From assembly GCF_018595685.2 (NCBI RefSeq), contig NZ_CP092334.1:1702001-1766000 (forward strand): a stretch of 64,000 nucleotides of DNA, in the 5' to 3' direction. This document shows positions 17,695 through 25,588 of the stretch, piece after piece. How positions within the stretch are numbered: position 1 is the first letter of the stretch; every line of letters begins with the position of its first letter. Position numbers and translations under genes: made by a program. This DNA comes from Flavihumibacter rivuli (GTDB taxonomy: Bacteria > Bacteroidota > Bacteroidia > Chitinophagales > Chitinophagaceae). The notes below the pieces were generated by a model. It saw nothing but the letters and a program-made list of their open reading frames with translations. It did not search any database and was not told where the DNA came from.

Positions 17695-18578
17695 TTCAAT
17701 AATGATTGCTTGATAAACTGGCAGCTTTTCCCAATACTTCCAATTGGATCAGGGGCATAGTTGTTTTCCTGTTCAACAAAAATATGTTTCAGGCCGGACA
17801 GCTTTGCCTGTGCGAAAATTGGCTTGTAATCAATGGTTCCATTACCAATTTCCGTATTCAGTTTACGGTCATTCTTATCCATGTCCTTCACATGCCACAT
17901 ATGGATCCGACCGGAATTCTTCCGGAACAGGTCAATAACATCCACCCCTGAGAAAGAAGCCCAGTAAATATCCAGCTCAAATTTCACCAGGTCCTTATCT
18001 GTTTCATTAAGCAGTATATTATAGCCTGTCTGGCCATCAATGGTTGCAAATTCAAAATCATGGTTATGGTAGGCCAATTGAAGGTTAGCCTGCTTGCACC
18101 ACTCACCTGCCTTGTTCAATTGGGCAGCCAGGCGCTTATATCCATCAATGGTACTCCTTTTATCGGGATGCAACCAGGGAATAGTGAGGTAGGTATGCTT
18201 CATAGCGGCAGCAGCACCAATCAGTTCCTTCATTTCTGCATTGCCGGCATCGGTATCCTCATACAGGAACTTTTGGGGCATATAGTGCCCACTGGGTGCA
18301 TTCAATCCATTTGCCTTCAGGAGGGCTGCAAAATCAGCAACGGGCATGCCAAAGAATTTACCACCGTTATACCCGAACAACTCAACTTCCTTATATCCTG
18401 CAGCCGCAACTTTCTCAATAACGCCTTTTGGATCCTTCCCGATCAATTCTCGGAGTGTATACAATTGGATACCTACGGGAAGGGACTTTTTCTTGGCCGC
18501 CCAAACAAGGTCAGGAGCGAACATTATGGCTGGCGCAATCAGGCTTGCCTGCTTTAGAAATGATCTACGTGTTGTCAT
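17688..18578 (-). CDS. Exported sugar phosphate isomerase/epimerase family TIM barrel
   Basis: The start at 18578 gives 296 residues beginning MTTRRSFLKQASLIAPAIMF, a clear Tat leader; the frame extends up to 18671 but that extension has no signal character. Barrel strands and ligand candidates are VGIQLYTLRE, YKEVELFGY, AYHNHDFEF, FELDIYWAS, MWHVKDMD and FVEQE. This is the common Bacteroidota protein found with ThuA-like, DUF1080 and GMC genes. It ends against the ThuA-like gene in convergent orientation and is separated from rpsG by a terminator. It is the third TIM barrel of the island and the second predicted to be exported. Confidence 0.87.
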   Translation of the reverse strand: MTTRRSFLKQASLIAPAIMFAPDLVWAAKKKSLPVGIQLYTLRELIGKDPKGVIEKVAAAGYKEVELFGYNGGKFFGMPVADFAALLKANGLNAPSGHYMPQKFLYEDTDAGNAEMKELIGAAAAMKHTYLTIPWLHPDKRSTIDGYKRLAAQLNKAGEWCKQANLQLAYHNHDFEFATIDGQTGYNILLNETDKDLVKFELDIYWASFSGVDVIDLFRKNSGRIHMWHVKDMDKNDRKLNTEIGNGTIDYKPIFAQAKLSGLKHIFVEQENNYAPDPIGSIGKSCQFIKQSLLKK

Positions 18579-18673
18579 TGTTGGTGTTTGTAAGGGGTAA
18601 TTTACATATTTTTTTAGCCCGGACATTGCAAAAATTTTATCCGGAAATTGCCTGATTTCAACCGTCACCAATC

Positions 18674-18708
18674 AAAAAAGGCCAGTCCTGAAAAGGACCG
18701 GCCCTATG
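18674..18708 (-). terminator. Terminator of rpsL-rpsG
   Basis: On the minus strand GGGCCGGTCCTTTTCAGGAC is followed by TGGCCTTTTTTG; the GGCC(G/A)GTCC arms pair around TTTT. It ends the ribosomal-protein transcript, so fusA is not co-transcribed. Confidence 0.85.
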
Positions 18709-18726
18709 AAAAAGTAGATTAATCTA

Positions 18727-19194
18727 TTACACACGGAAGTGTGAGAATGCCTTGTTGGCTTCAGCCATACGGTGGGTATCTTCCTTCTTTTTGAAAGCAC
18801 CACCTTCACCCTTGCTGGCAGCTACGATCTCGTTAGCCAGCTTGTCTGCCATGCTGCGGCCGTTACGCTCGCGGCTGTAACGGATCAACCACTTCATGCT
18901 CAGGGATACCTTCCTGTCAGGACGAACCTCAGAAGGGATCTGGAAGGTAGCACCACCGATACGACGGCTGCGTACTTCAACAGCAGGGGTTACATTTGCC
19001 AGGGCCTTCTTCCAAATTTCATACCCATCTTCACCGGTAGTCTTGGCAACTTTATCCAGGGCGTTATAGAATATTTCAAAAGCAATGCTCTTCTTGCCTT
19101 GCCACATCAGGTTATTTACAAAACGGGTAACCAGTTTGTCATTATACTTAGCATCAGGTGCCAGCGGTAATTTTTTGGCTTGCGCTTTCCTCAT
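18727..19194 (-). CDS. rpsG: 30S ribosomal protein S7
   Basis: 155 residues, full length. [27 protein letters not shown] is the usual N-terminus and [16 protein letters not shown] with [13 protein letters not shown] are the rRNA-binding core. S7 nucleates assembly of the 30S head and contacts the E site. It is encoded 16 bases after rpsL. Confidence 0.98.
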   Translation of the reverse strand: MRKAQAKKLPLAPDAKYNDKLVTRFVNNLMWQGKKSIAFEIFYNALDKVAKTTGEDGYEIWKKALANVTPAVEVRSRRIGGATFQIPSEVRPDRKVSLSMKWLIRYSRERNGRSMADKLANEIVAASKGEGGAFKKKEDTHRMAEANKAFSHFRV

Positions 19195-19210
19195 GGAACA
19201 ACTATTTTAA

Positions 19211-19597
19211 TTATTTTTTACCAGCTTGTTTATCTCTCTTGGTACCGTACTTAGAACGGCTCTGCTTCCTGTCCTTAACACCGGCAGTGTCGAGGCTACC
19301 ACGTACGATATGATAACGTACACCTGGCAAATCCTTAACACGACCACCGCGGATCAGTACGATTGAGTGTTCCTGCAGGTTGTGACCTTCACCGGGGATG
19401 TAGGCGATAACCTCTACCTTGTTGGTCAAACGCACCTTGGCAACCTTGCGCAATGCGGAGTTAGGCTTCTTAGGAGTTGTAGTGTAAACGCGGGTACAAA
19501 CACCACGACGTTGAGGGCATGCATCCAGGGCTCTGGACTTGCTCTTAGCCTTGATAATTTCTCTACCTTTTCTTACTAATTGCTGAATTGTAGGCAT
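19211..19597 (-). CDS. rpsL: 30S ribosomal protein S12
   Basis: 128 residues from the ATG at 19597 ([12 protein letters not shown]); an upstream in-frame ATG at 19624 would overlap the transcription start implied by the promoter. S12 controls decoding fidelity. The loops [13 protein letters not shown] and [13 protein letters not shown] are wild type at both Lys positions known for streptomycin resistance, so a streptomycin-sensitive ribosome is predicted. It is the first gene of a two-gene rpsL-rpsG operon. Confidence 0.98.
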   Translation of the reverse strand: MPTIQQLVRKGREIIKAKSKSRALDACPQRRGVCTRVYTTTPKKPNSALRKVAKVRLTNKVEVIAYIPGEGHNLQEHSIVLIRGGRVKDLPGVRYHIVRGSLDTAGVKDRKQSRSKYGTKRDKQAGKK

Positions 19598-19621
19598 TCT
19601 AACCTTATTTATTTGGGACGG

Positions 19622-19652
19622 CAAAGGTAAAACCCCTTACCGAAAAAACAAA
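19622..19652 (-). promoter_or_regulatory. Promoter of rpsL-rpsG, consensus Bacteroidota type
   Basis: Minus strand: TTTG (19649-19652), exactly 19 bases, then TACCTTTG (19622-19629). This matches the published TTTG-N19-TAnnTTTG pattern for the Bacteroidota housekeeping sigma factor. The transcript start is expected near 19615, about 20 bases before the chosen ATG, which decides against the longer S12 frame. Confidence 0.85.
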
Positions 19653-19713
19653 ATAAAAATCCTTTTCTGTTATTTTTTAGCGGGAAAAAGCCTCAGGGCG
19701 CCCTCCTCCCCTT

Positions 19714-20778
19714 TTAGATTTTCCACATCCATCCATGCACATCAGGCACTTTTGCCTCCCTGATATCGGCCAAACGCTGCTTCACTTCTGCAGCCACCTT
19801 GAACTTCCCGGGATCAAAATTCATATGGAAATCCTTGTATTTCAATTCTTTGATCATAGCGATAACGGCAGCTGTACCTGTTCCGAATGCTTCCTGCAGG
19901 GTGCCCTTACCATAAGCCTCCAGCAGTTCATCAATACTGATCCTGCGCTCTTCCACTTTCAGGCCCATCTCCCTTAGGATGGTGATCACACTATCCCTGG
20001 TAACACCTGCAAGGATGGTGCCCTCTTCCAAAGAAGGGGTAATGGCAACATTACCGATCACAAAGAATACATTCATCATACCCACTTCCTGCAGCCACTT
20101 GTGCTCAAAAGCATCGGTCCACAGGACCTGGTCATAACCTTCCTGCCTGGCCTTGGTAGCAGCCAGCATACTTCCACCATAGTTGCCGGCATTCTTTGAA
20201 AAGCCTACACCACCGGGTGCAGCCCTGGTATAGGTTTCTTCTACCACGATCTTCATTGGCGCGGCATAGTAGGGACCGGTAGGGCTTAAAAGGATCAGGA
20301 ACTTATAGGTCTCAGATGGACGAACGCCCAACATGGTATCAGTAGCAAACATTACCGGACGGATATAAAGGGAGTGGTCCTTTAAGGCAGGGATCCAATC
20401 CTTGTCCATGGCGATCAGCTTCCTCATCCCCTCCATGAATATCTCTTCCGGGACAGCCGGCATATTCATCCTTTCTGCCGAACGGTTGAAGCGGGCAAAA
20501 TTATCATATGGACGAAAAACATAAGCATTACCGGAAGTATCCCTATAAGCCTTGATCCCTTCAAAAATAGCCTGTCCATAGTGCAGGGCAGCCATGGATG
20601 GACTCATCATCAGTGGCTGGTAAGGCCTGATCGTCACATTCTTCCACTCCCCGTCCACATAATCCGCCTCCAGCATATGGTCAGTGAAGTATTTTCCAAA
20701 TGGCATGTTTTCCCTCGGAGTATCGGCTAATCGGCTCCTTTCTACTTTTACAACAGGAATATCAATGGCTGCGATCAT
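19714..20778 (-). CDS. ilvE: Branched-chain amino acid aminotransferase
   Basis: 354 residues, BCAT class II type (fold-type IV PLP enzyme). The PLP lysine is K195 in GFSKNAGNYGGS. Other family blocks are LHYGQAIFEGIKAYR, RFNRSAERM, YIRPVMFAT and GTGTAAVI. It carries out the last step of Leu, Ile and Val synthesis and the first step of their breakdown, which also supplies branched fatty-acid precursors. Monocistronic: rpsL lies downstream with its own promoter. Confidence 0.96.
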   Translation of the reverse strand: MIAAIDIPVVKVERSRLADTPRENMPFGKYFTDHMLEADYVDGEWKNVTIRPYQPLMMSPSMAALHYGQAIFEGIKAYRDTSGNAYVFRPYDNFARFNRSAERMNMPAVPEEIFMEGMRKLIAMDKDWIPALKDHSLYIRPVMFATDTMLGVRPSETYKFLILLSPTGPYYAAPMKIVVEETYTRAAPGGVGFSKNAGNYGGSMLAATKARQEGYDQVLWTDAFEHKWLQEVGMMNVFFVIGNVAITPSLEEGTILAGVTRDSVITILREMGLKVEERRISIDELLEAYGKGTLQEAFGTGTAAVIAMIKELKYKDFHMNFDPGKFKVAAEVKQRLADIREAKVPDVHGWMWKI

Positions 20779-20797
20779 ATCTATTACATTTGTGCTG

Positions 20798-20829
20798 CAA
20801 AGAAACGATTTATAGACGGGGTAGCCAAA
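20798..20829 (-). promoter_or_regulatory. Candidate promoter of ilvE
   Basis: Minus strand TTTG (20826-20829), 20 bases, TTTCTTTG (20798-20805), one mismatch to TAnnTTTG. It lies 20 bases upstream of the start codon. Confidence 0.6.
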
Positions 20830-20906
20830 CCGTTCGACAAAAAAACCTAACGATTGTTAGTATAATTTTCCCCAGTCACAACATTGATACCCAACGAAAA
20901 TGACCG

Positions 20907-21506
20907 ATGGACATCAACCAAATTGACCTATCAGCCGGATTGCTAAAGGCCCTCTATGGGAAAAACCTTATTATGGATGAGGCAAGGGAACCGGCTGCCC
21001 AAAACGCACCTTCTTCCCTGAAAGAAGAGCCGATAACAGCCCCTGCCGAGCTATTGGCCGCCCAGCCAGCGCCGCCTGTTGCGCAGGTACCAGGACCATG
21101 GGAAAGCAATAATATCCAGTTCCTGGGCAAGAACAACCGGCATATGGCCATCCTGGTATACTATCCTTCTGAAGCACATATTGCTGATGCCGACTATTCC
21201 TTCCTCCTAAAGATCCTGGAAGCCTGTCAGTTTACTGCAGCGGATGTGGCCATTATTAATACTGCCCGTCAGCAAGTTAGCCTGGAGGACCTTACCCGGC
21301 AACTGGCACCCCAACACCTGGTCATGTTTGGTACCCCTGCCCTGGAAGGTAATTTCCCCCAAATTCCGGCATTCAGTCCAACTGTTTTGGATGGCATACA
21401 TTATCTTCATAGCCCGGCGCTACATGAACTTAACGGAGCTTCAGAGGGAGCCAGGGGATTGAAGAAGCAACTTTGGGAAGGCCTGAAACAGATGCTTAAA
21501 CTATAA
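20907..21506 (+). CDS. Uncharacterised cytoplasmic protein upstream of rdgB
   Basis: 199 residues. An N-terminal segment (MDINQIDLSAGLLKALYG) is joined by a Pro/Ala-rich linker (residues ~28-65) to an alpha/beta domain: ILVYYPSEAHIADADYSFLLKILEACQFTAADVAIINTA, then LVMFGTPALEG and a C-terminal helix. The pattern of a short leading peptide, linker and nucleotide-fold domain resembles uncharacterised Bacteroidota proteins sometimes likened to uracil-DNA-glycosylase-like folds, but I cannot establish this. No catalytic motif is visible. It ends 10 bases before rdgB and is probably co-transcribed with it. Confidence 0.7.
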   Translation: MDINQIDLSAGLLKALYGKNLIMDEAREPAAQNAPSSLKEEPITAPAELLAAQPAPPVAQVPGPWESNNIQFLGKNNRHMAILVYYPSEAHIADADYSFLLKILEACQFTAADVAIINTARQQVSLEDLTRQLAPQHLVMFGTPALEGNFPQIPAFSPTVLDGIHYLHSPALHELNGASEGARGLKKQLWEGLKQMLKL

Positions 21507-21515
21507 TCGACCAGG

Positions 21516-22106
21516 ATGGCATTGATTTTTGCTACCAACAACCAGCACAAGGTTGAAGAAATACAGGCATTGCTCCCGGCAGCAATTGCAGTGGTCACCC
21601 TTAAGGATGCAGGTATTGATATCGACATTCCTGAACCCCACCCTACCCTGGAAGAGAACGCCAGGGAAAAATCCACCACTATCTACCGAATGACAGGGTC
21701 CGATTGTTTTAGTGAGGATACGGGCCTGGAGGTATACAGCCTTAATGGTGAACCAGGCGTAAAAAGTGCACGCTATGCCGGGGAAGGAAAGGAGTTCTCA
21801 AAAAACACCGAAAAATTACTGGCCAAACTTGGCGACTCGGCAGATCGGAAAGCCAGGTTCAGGACAGTCATATCATTGATCTTTAAAGGTAAAGAATACC
21901 AGTTCGAAGGAATTTGTGAAGGCAGCATTACTGCTGCCCCCAGGGGTAACAACGGGTTTGGCTATGACCCGGTCTTTATCCCGGAAGGAAGCAACCATAC
22001 CTTTGGGGAAATGTCCCTCCCTGAAAAACAGGCTTTCAGCCACAGGCGTAAGGCAACTGACAAACTGGTGGCGTTTTTAAGGCAGGAACTGGAAAAATAT
22101 AATTAA
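21516..22106 (+). CDS. rdgB: XTP/dITP pyrophosphatase (HAM1/RdgB family)
   Basis: 196 residues. FATNNQHKVEEI is the N-terminal substrate loop, SEDTGLEV holds the catalytic-type Asp, PGVKSARYAGE, GNNGFGYDPVFIPEG and SHRRKA complete the family signature. It hydrolyses dITP, XTP and ITP to monophosphates and so keeps deaminated purines out of DNA. The sigma-factor gene starts 6 bases downstream. Confidence 0.96.
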   Translation: MALIFATNNQHKVEEIQALLPAAIAVVTLKDAGIDIDIPEPHPTLEENAREKSTTIYRMTGSDCFSEDTGLEVYSLNGEPGVKSARYAGEGKEFSKNTEKLLAKLGDSADRKARFRTVISLIFKGKEYQFEGICEGSITAAPRGNNGFGYDPVFIPEGSNHTFGEMSLPEKQAFSHRRKATDKLVAFLRQELEKYN

Positions 22107-22112
22107 GAAAAA

Positions 22113-22682
22113 GTGAATCCTACAGGCAACCAAAATATTAACGATTCCGACTTAATCAGAGGAAGCCTGGCTGGCGACCGGAAGTTGCAGGAGCTACTCT
22201 ACCAAAAGTATGCGCCAAAAATGTATGCCGTTTGCCTCCGCTATGCCGGGAATAATGATGATGCCCAGGACCTGCTCCAGGAAGGATTTATCAAGGTTTT
22301 CAGGAACCTCGACAAATTCAGGAATGAAGGATCATTCGAAGGGTGGCTAAGAAGGGTTTTCGTCAATACTTCCATTGAACATTATCGCAGGAAAGTTCAC
22401 CTGAACAGTATCTCGGAAAAAGAGGAAGTTGGTATTGAAGATGTGTCAGTATCGGTATTGGACCAACTGGCGGAAAGGGATATCGTAAAACTGGTTCAGG
22501 AGTTATCGCCCGGCTACAGGGCGGTATTTAACCTTTATGTCATCGAAGGGTATTCGCATAAGGAGATTGCAGATATGCTGAACATCAGTGAAGGAACAAG
22601 TAAGTCCCAGCTGGCCCGTGCCAAGGCTATCTTGCAAAAGAAAGTTGCTGACTATTTAGGAGAAAAAAGAAAATCCAATTGA
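22113..22682 (+). CDS. ECF-type RNA polymerase sigma-70 factor
   Basis: 189 residues from a GTG start at 22113. Region 2 is YAGNNDDAQDLLQEGFIKVFRNLDKF ... EGWLRRVFVNTSIEHYRR; region 4 is LSPGYRAVFNLYVIEGYSHKEIADMLNISEGTSKSQLARAKAIL with the helix-turn-helix. It is followed at once by a single-pass membrane protein gene that probably encodes its regulator. Its position right after rdgB is a translational-coupling arrangement; the regulon is unknown. Confidence 0.93.
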   Translation: MNPTGNQNINDSDLIRGSLAGDRKLQELLYQKYAPKMYAVCLRYAGNNDDAQDLLQEGFIKVFRNLDKFRNEGSFEGWLRRVFVNTSIEHYRRKVHLNSISEKEEVGIEDVSVSVLDQLAERDIVKLVQELSPGYRAVFNLYVIEGYSHKEIADMLNISEGTSKSQLARAKAILQKKVADYLGEKRKSN

Positions 22683-22687
22683 CAATC

Positions 22688-23551
22688 ATGTCGGACCAAT
22701 TGCGAAATAGAATGCACCAATGGGAGGCCACCCCTCCAGCTGCAGTTTGGCCTGCCATTTCAAGGGAATTGGATGAACAGCAGGCTGAAATGCAATTACA
22801 ATCCAGGCTTTCTGCCATGGAAGAACTGCCGCCTGCCCAATGCTGGGGCAAAATTGCCCTAGAACTGGAACCACAAAGATCCATTGAAACTACCCCCCGA
22901 AAGGATCTCGTACCGGTCAGGCCATTATACCCTTACCTTATTCGCTATGCGGGAGCAGCTGCCGTCGCTGGCCTTGCTTTATGGTTATTTTTTGAGAAAC
23001 CTTTCAACTCCAAACCTGACGATATTACTACTGCAATTGTACCTACCCTGGTTGCCCCAACCCCTGAGGGGAATACAGGCGATTCCGGAACCATGGATAC
23101 AAAGCCACCGGCTATGGTACAGGCAATTTCTTCCCTGGATATCACCCCTGGCCTAAAGGGAACAAGGCTGCAGGAGGCTTCAAAATCAAACAGGGACCCC
23201 ATCTATAGTTTACCTGATTACAAAGCGAATCTTCGGGAAAGTACGACTGCCATTCAAACAGATATTCCAGTTAAGGTAGTGCCTGCCAGGCCTTCGAAAC
23301 TTACCCAGGATACCCCTGCCCGTTATATTTCCATCATGCTGGCAGATGGCACTCCCCTCAAAGTTTCTACCAAACTTGCCCCCTACTATGACCGCTTACT
23401 TGCAGATAGCAAGCAGGAAAGCAATGAAGAAGATGTAGTTAGCCAGCAAGTACGGAAACTCAAAAAGAAGTTATCGGATATTTCCCTTGCCCCTGGCCCT
23501 TATAATTTCTTCGAGATGGTAGCCATGATCGAACTCATGAACAAAGATTAA
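22688..23551 (+). CDS. Probable membrane-bound anti-sigma-type regulator
   Basis: 287 residues from the ATG at 22688, 5 bases after the sigma-factor stop; a TTG three codons upstream is also in frame and overlaps that stop. A cytoplasmic part of ~90 residues has a repeated motif (WEATPPAAVWPAISRELDEQ and MEELPPAQCWGKIALELEP). One membrane helix follows (YAGAAAVAGLALWLFF) and then a Ser/Thr/Pro-rich extracytoplasmic part with a conserved-looking C-terminal block. Topology and position match anti-sigma factors in Bacteroidota, but no zinc-binding anti-sigma motif is present. The function is inferred from context. Confidence 0.7.
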   Translation: MSDQLRNRMHQWEATPPAAVWPAISRELDEQQAEMQLQSRLSAMEELPPAQCWGKIALELEPQRSIETTPRKDLVPVRPLYPYLIRYAGAAAVAGLALWLFFEKPFNSKPDDITTAIVPTLVAPTPEGNTGDSGTMDTKPPAMVQAISSLDITPGLKGTRLQEASKSNRDPIYSLPDYKANLRESTTAIQTDIPVKVVPARPSKLTQDTPARYISIMLADGTPLKVSTKLAPYYDRLLADSKQESNEEDVVSQQVRKLKKKLSDISLAPGPYNFFEMVAMIELMNKD

Positions 23552-23571
23552 TTCCACCATTAACTATTACC

Positions 23572-24012
23572 ATGGCCAGGCTCAAACTGGATATTCCGAA
23601 CCAACCATTCCCCTTCCAAACTATTATCCCGGTAAGGATTACGGACCTCAACTATGGCGGGCATGTTGGCAATGACACTATCCTCTCCATGATCCATGAA
23701 GCGAGGGTACAATACCTGGCATCCAATGGCTATAGTGAACTTTCGATGGCCGGGGTAGGCTTGATCATGGGAGATGTGGGCATTGAATACAAATCAGAGT
23801 TGTTCTACGGGGACCAGGTAGTGGTAGCTGTTTGTGCAGGCGATTTCAGCAGGGTGGGCTTTGATCTGTACTACATCCTTGAAAAATCAGAAGGGGAGCA
23901 AAAAAGATTGGTGGCTATTGCCAAAACCGGGATGGTATGCTATAATTACCAGGCCAAAAAGATCGCAGCTGTTCCGGAAGAAGTGAAAACCAAACTTTCC
24001 TATCTGCCCTGA
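23572..24012 (+). CDS. Hotdog-fold acyl-CoA thioesterase
   Basis: 146 residues, single 4HBT-type hotdog domain. ITDLNYGGHVGNDTILSMIHEARVQYL is the active-site helix region, followed by the strands IEYKSELFYGDQVVVAV and AKTGMVCYNYQAKK. Such proteins hydrolyse small acyl-CoA or aryl-CoA thioesters; the substrate is not evident. The 3' end overlaps the convergent aroE gene by 13 bases. Confidence 0.88.
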   Translation: MARLKLDIPNQPFPFQTIIPVRITDLNYGGHVGNDTILSMIHEARVQYLASNGYSELSMAGVGLIMGDVGIEYKSELFYGDQVVVAVCAGDFSRVGFDLYYILEKSEGEQKRLVAIAKTGMVCYNYQAKKIAAVPEEVKTKLSYLP

Positions 24013-24740
24013 TTCCAGATCTTCCAACTTTCTTCTGCCTGGATCAACAACATATCATAACCATTCCTGGTTGCCGTCCCCCTTTCCTTACCTTCTAGCA
24101 GGAACTTTGTCTCTGCAGGATTATAGACCAGGTCATATAAATAGTGGCTCGAGCCAATTAAGGAGTAATCTATTGCAGGAGCGCTTTCAACATTTGGATA
24201 CATCCCTAATGGCGTAGTATTGATCCACAGCAAGTGTCCTTTCAGATCCGATGGGGTAAGGTCATCGTAAGAAATAATCCCGTTTTCGGGTTTAGCTGTA
24301 CGGCTAACTACCTTGTATTCTATACCAAGTTTTTCTAGAACGTAAAATACTGCCTTTGCGGCCCCGCCTGTCCCAAAGACCAGGGCCTTGCGGTGTTCAG
24401 GCCTGAGGTATTGAGCAAGTGAGTTTTCGAAACCAATCACATCTGTATTATGGCCTATCAATTTCCCGTTCCTGATGGCAATACAATTACAGGCGCCGAT
24501 CACTTGCACTACCGGAGACAATTCATCGAGGAAAGGGATCACTTGTTCCTTGTAGGGAATGGTAACATTAAGCCCTTCGAGGGCAGGGTTCAGACGGATC
24601 AATTCCGGGAATTCAGCAATCGATGCAATGGGGTAATTCTCATATTCCGCATCAATTTGCTCAGCCTCAAATTTCCGGGAAAAATATCCCCTCGAGAACG
24701 AGTGTCCGAGGGGATAGCCGATCAGTCCAAAATGTCTCAT
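24000..24740 (-). CDS. aroE: Shikimate dehydrogenase
   Basis: 246 residues, shorter than the E. coli enzyme (272) but usual for Bacteroidota. Substrate site HSFSR (13-17), catalytic K64 in NVTIPYKEQ and D100 in HNTDVIGF, NADP site FGTGGAAKAV. It reduces 3-dehydroshikimate in aromatic amino acid synthesis. Its start codon overlaps the stop of the comA homologue by one base, so the two are translationally coupled. Confidence 0.95.
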   Translation of the reverse strand: MRHFGLIGYPLGHSFSRGYFSRKFEAEQIDAEYENYPIASIAEFPELIRLNPALEGLNVTIPYKEQVIPFLDELSPVVQVIGACNCIAIRNGKLIGHNTDVIGFENSLAQYLRPEHRKALVFGTGGAAKAVFYVLEKLGIEYKVVSRTAKPENGIISYDDLTPSDLKGHLLWINTTPLGMYPNVESAPAIDYSLIGSSHYLYDLVYNPAETKFLLEGKERGTATRNGYDMLLIQAEESWKIWNQGR

Positions 24741-25510
24741 CAGGCGAGTTCTTTATTGAGGAAGAGATGGAAGGTGTCACCACGCAATCCAACCCTCATG
24801 GCTTCCAGTGAAATAACTTCAGTCGGGGCAATATTACCCAGGTTAACATTACAGCCGATCAGTTCAATGAAATACAGTTGCTGTGCCTTCTGTGGGGCTT
24901 CCCAAATGATCCTTTCCTCTGGAATCTGGGTGAGGATCTCTTGCACCAGGCCTTCCCTTACTTCACCGCTTCCCCTGTAGATACCCACATTACCAGCTTC
25001 ACGGGCTTCTGCGATCACATAGGATGAACCCGCATCCAGCTCCGCCCTCATCAACTCGATCCATTTATAAGGCGGGATGATATGCGCGGCATCCTTACTT
25101 CCAACCTCACTTAACACGGTACCATACTTGGTCAGCTTTTCTATATAGCCACATTTTTCGGCATGGGGGATAGTGATAGAACCATCACTTACTTCCATGT
25201 AGGATATGCCGTATTCCTTACATACATTGATATAATCCTCAAACTGGTTCCGGATCAGGAATGCTTCAAATAATGTCCCACCAAAATAAACCGGGATATC
25301 ATAAGAACGATACACTTCCAGTTTTTCCCTGAGGTTCGGGGTTACAAAGGAAGTACCGAAACCCAGTTTCACGATATCTACATGAGGGTGCGATACACTC
25401 AGGAAATTCTTAGCCTCTTCTATACTAAGGCCCTTATCCATAACCATGGTAATACCACTCACACGGGGCTTAGCCACACGGTCAGGGATCTGCGTTAAAT
25501 TAAAATTCAT
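24740..25510 (-). CDS. comA: Phosphosulfolactate synthase (ComA) family protein
   Basis: 256 residues from the ATG at 25510; the frame continues to 25558 without family sequence. TIM barrel with blocks MVMDKGLS, VKLGFGTSF, VYFGGTLFEAF, YMEVSDGSI, VLSEVGSKD and WEAPQKAQQLYFIELIG. ComA adds sulfite to phosphoenolpyruvate, the first step to coenzyme M in methanogens. Bacteroidota make no coenzyme M, so a role in sulfolactate or in sulfonate precursors of sulfonolipids is possible (inference). Operon order is TPR gene, comA, aroE. Confidence 0.88.
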   Translation of the reverse strand: MNFNLTQIPDRVAKPRVSGITMVMDKGLSIEEAKNFLSVSHPHVDIVKLGFGTSFVTPNLREKLEVYRSYDIPVYFGGTLFEAFLIRNQFEDYINVCKEYGISYMEVSDGSITIPHAEKCGYIEKLTKYGTVLSEVGSKDAAHIIPPYKWIELMRAELDAGSSYVIAEAREAGNVGIYRGSGEVREGLVQEILTQIPEERIIWEAPQKAQQLYFIELIGCNVNLGNIAPTEVISLEAMRVGLRGDTFHLFLNKELA

Positions 25511-25588
25511 TTCCGGTCTGTTTAATGCTGCGGCGCAAAAATAGGGAACATGAACCACATTCGGGTGGGGAGCCCATGAAAGCCTTCA

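Noticed and set aside
5134..18578. Recent horizontal island with integrase or insertion sequence
   Set aside because: I found no transposase, integrase or flanking repeats, and codon usage looks like that of the neighbours; only the split str operon hints at insertion.
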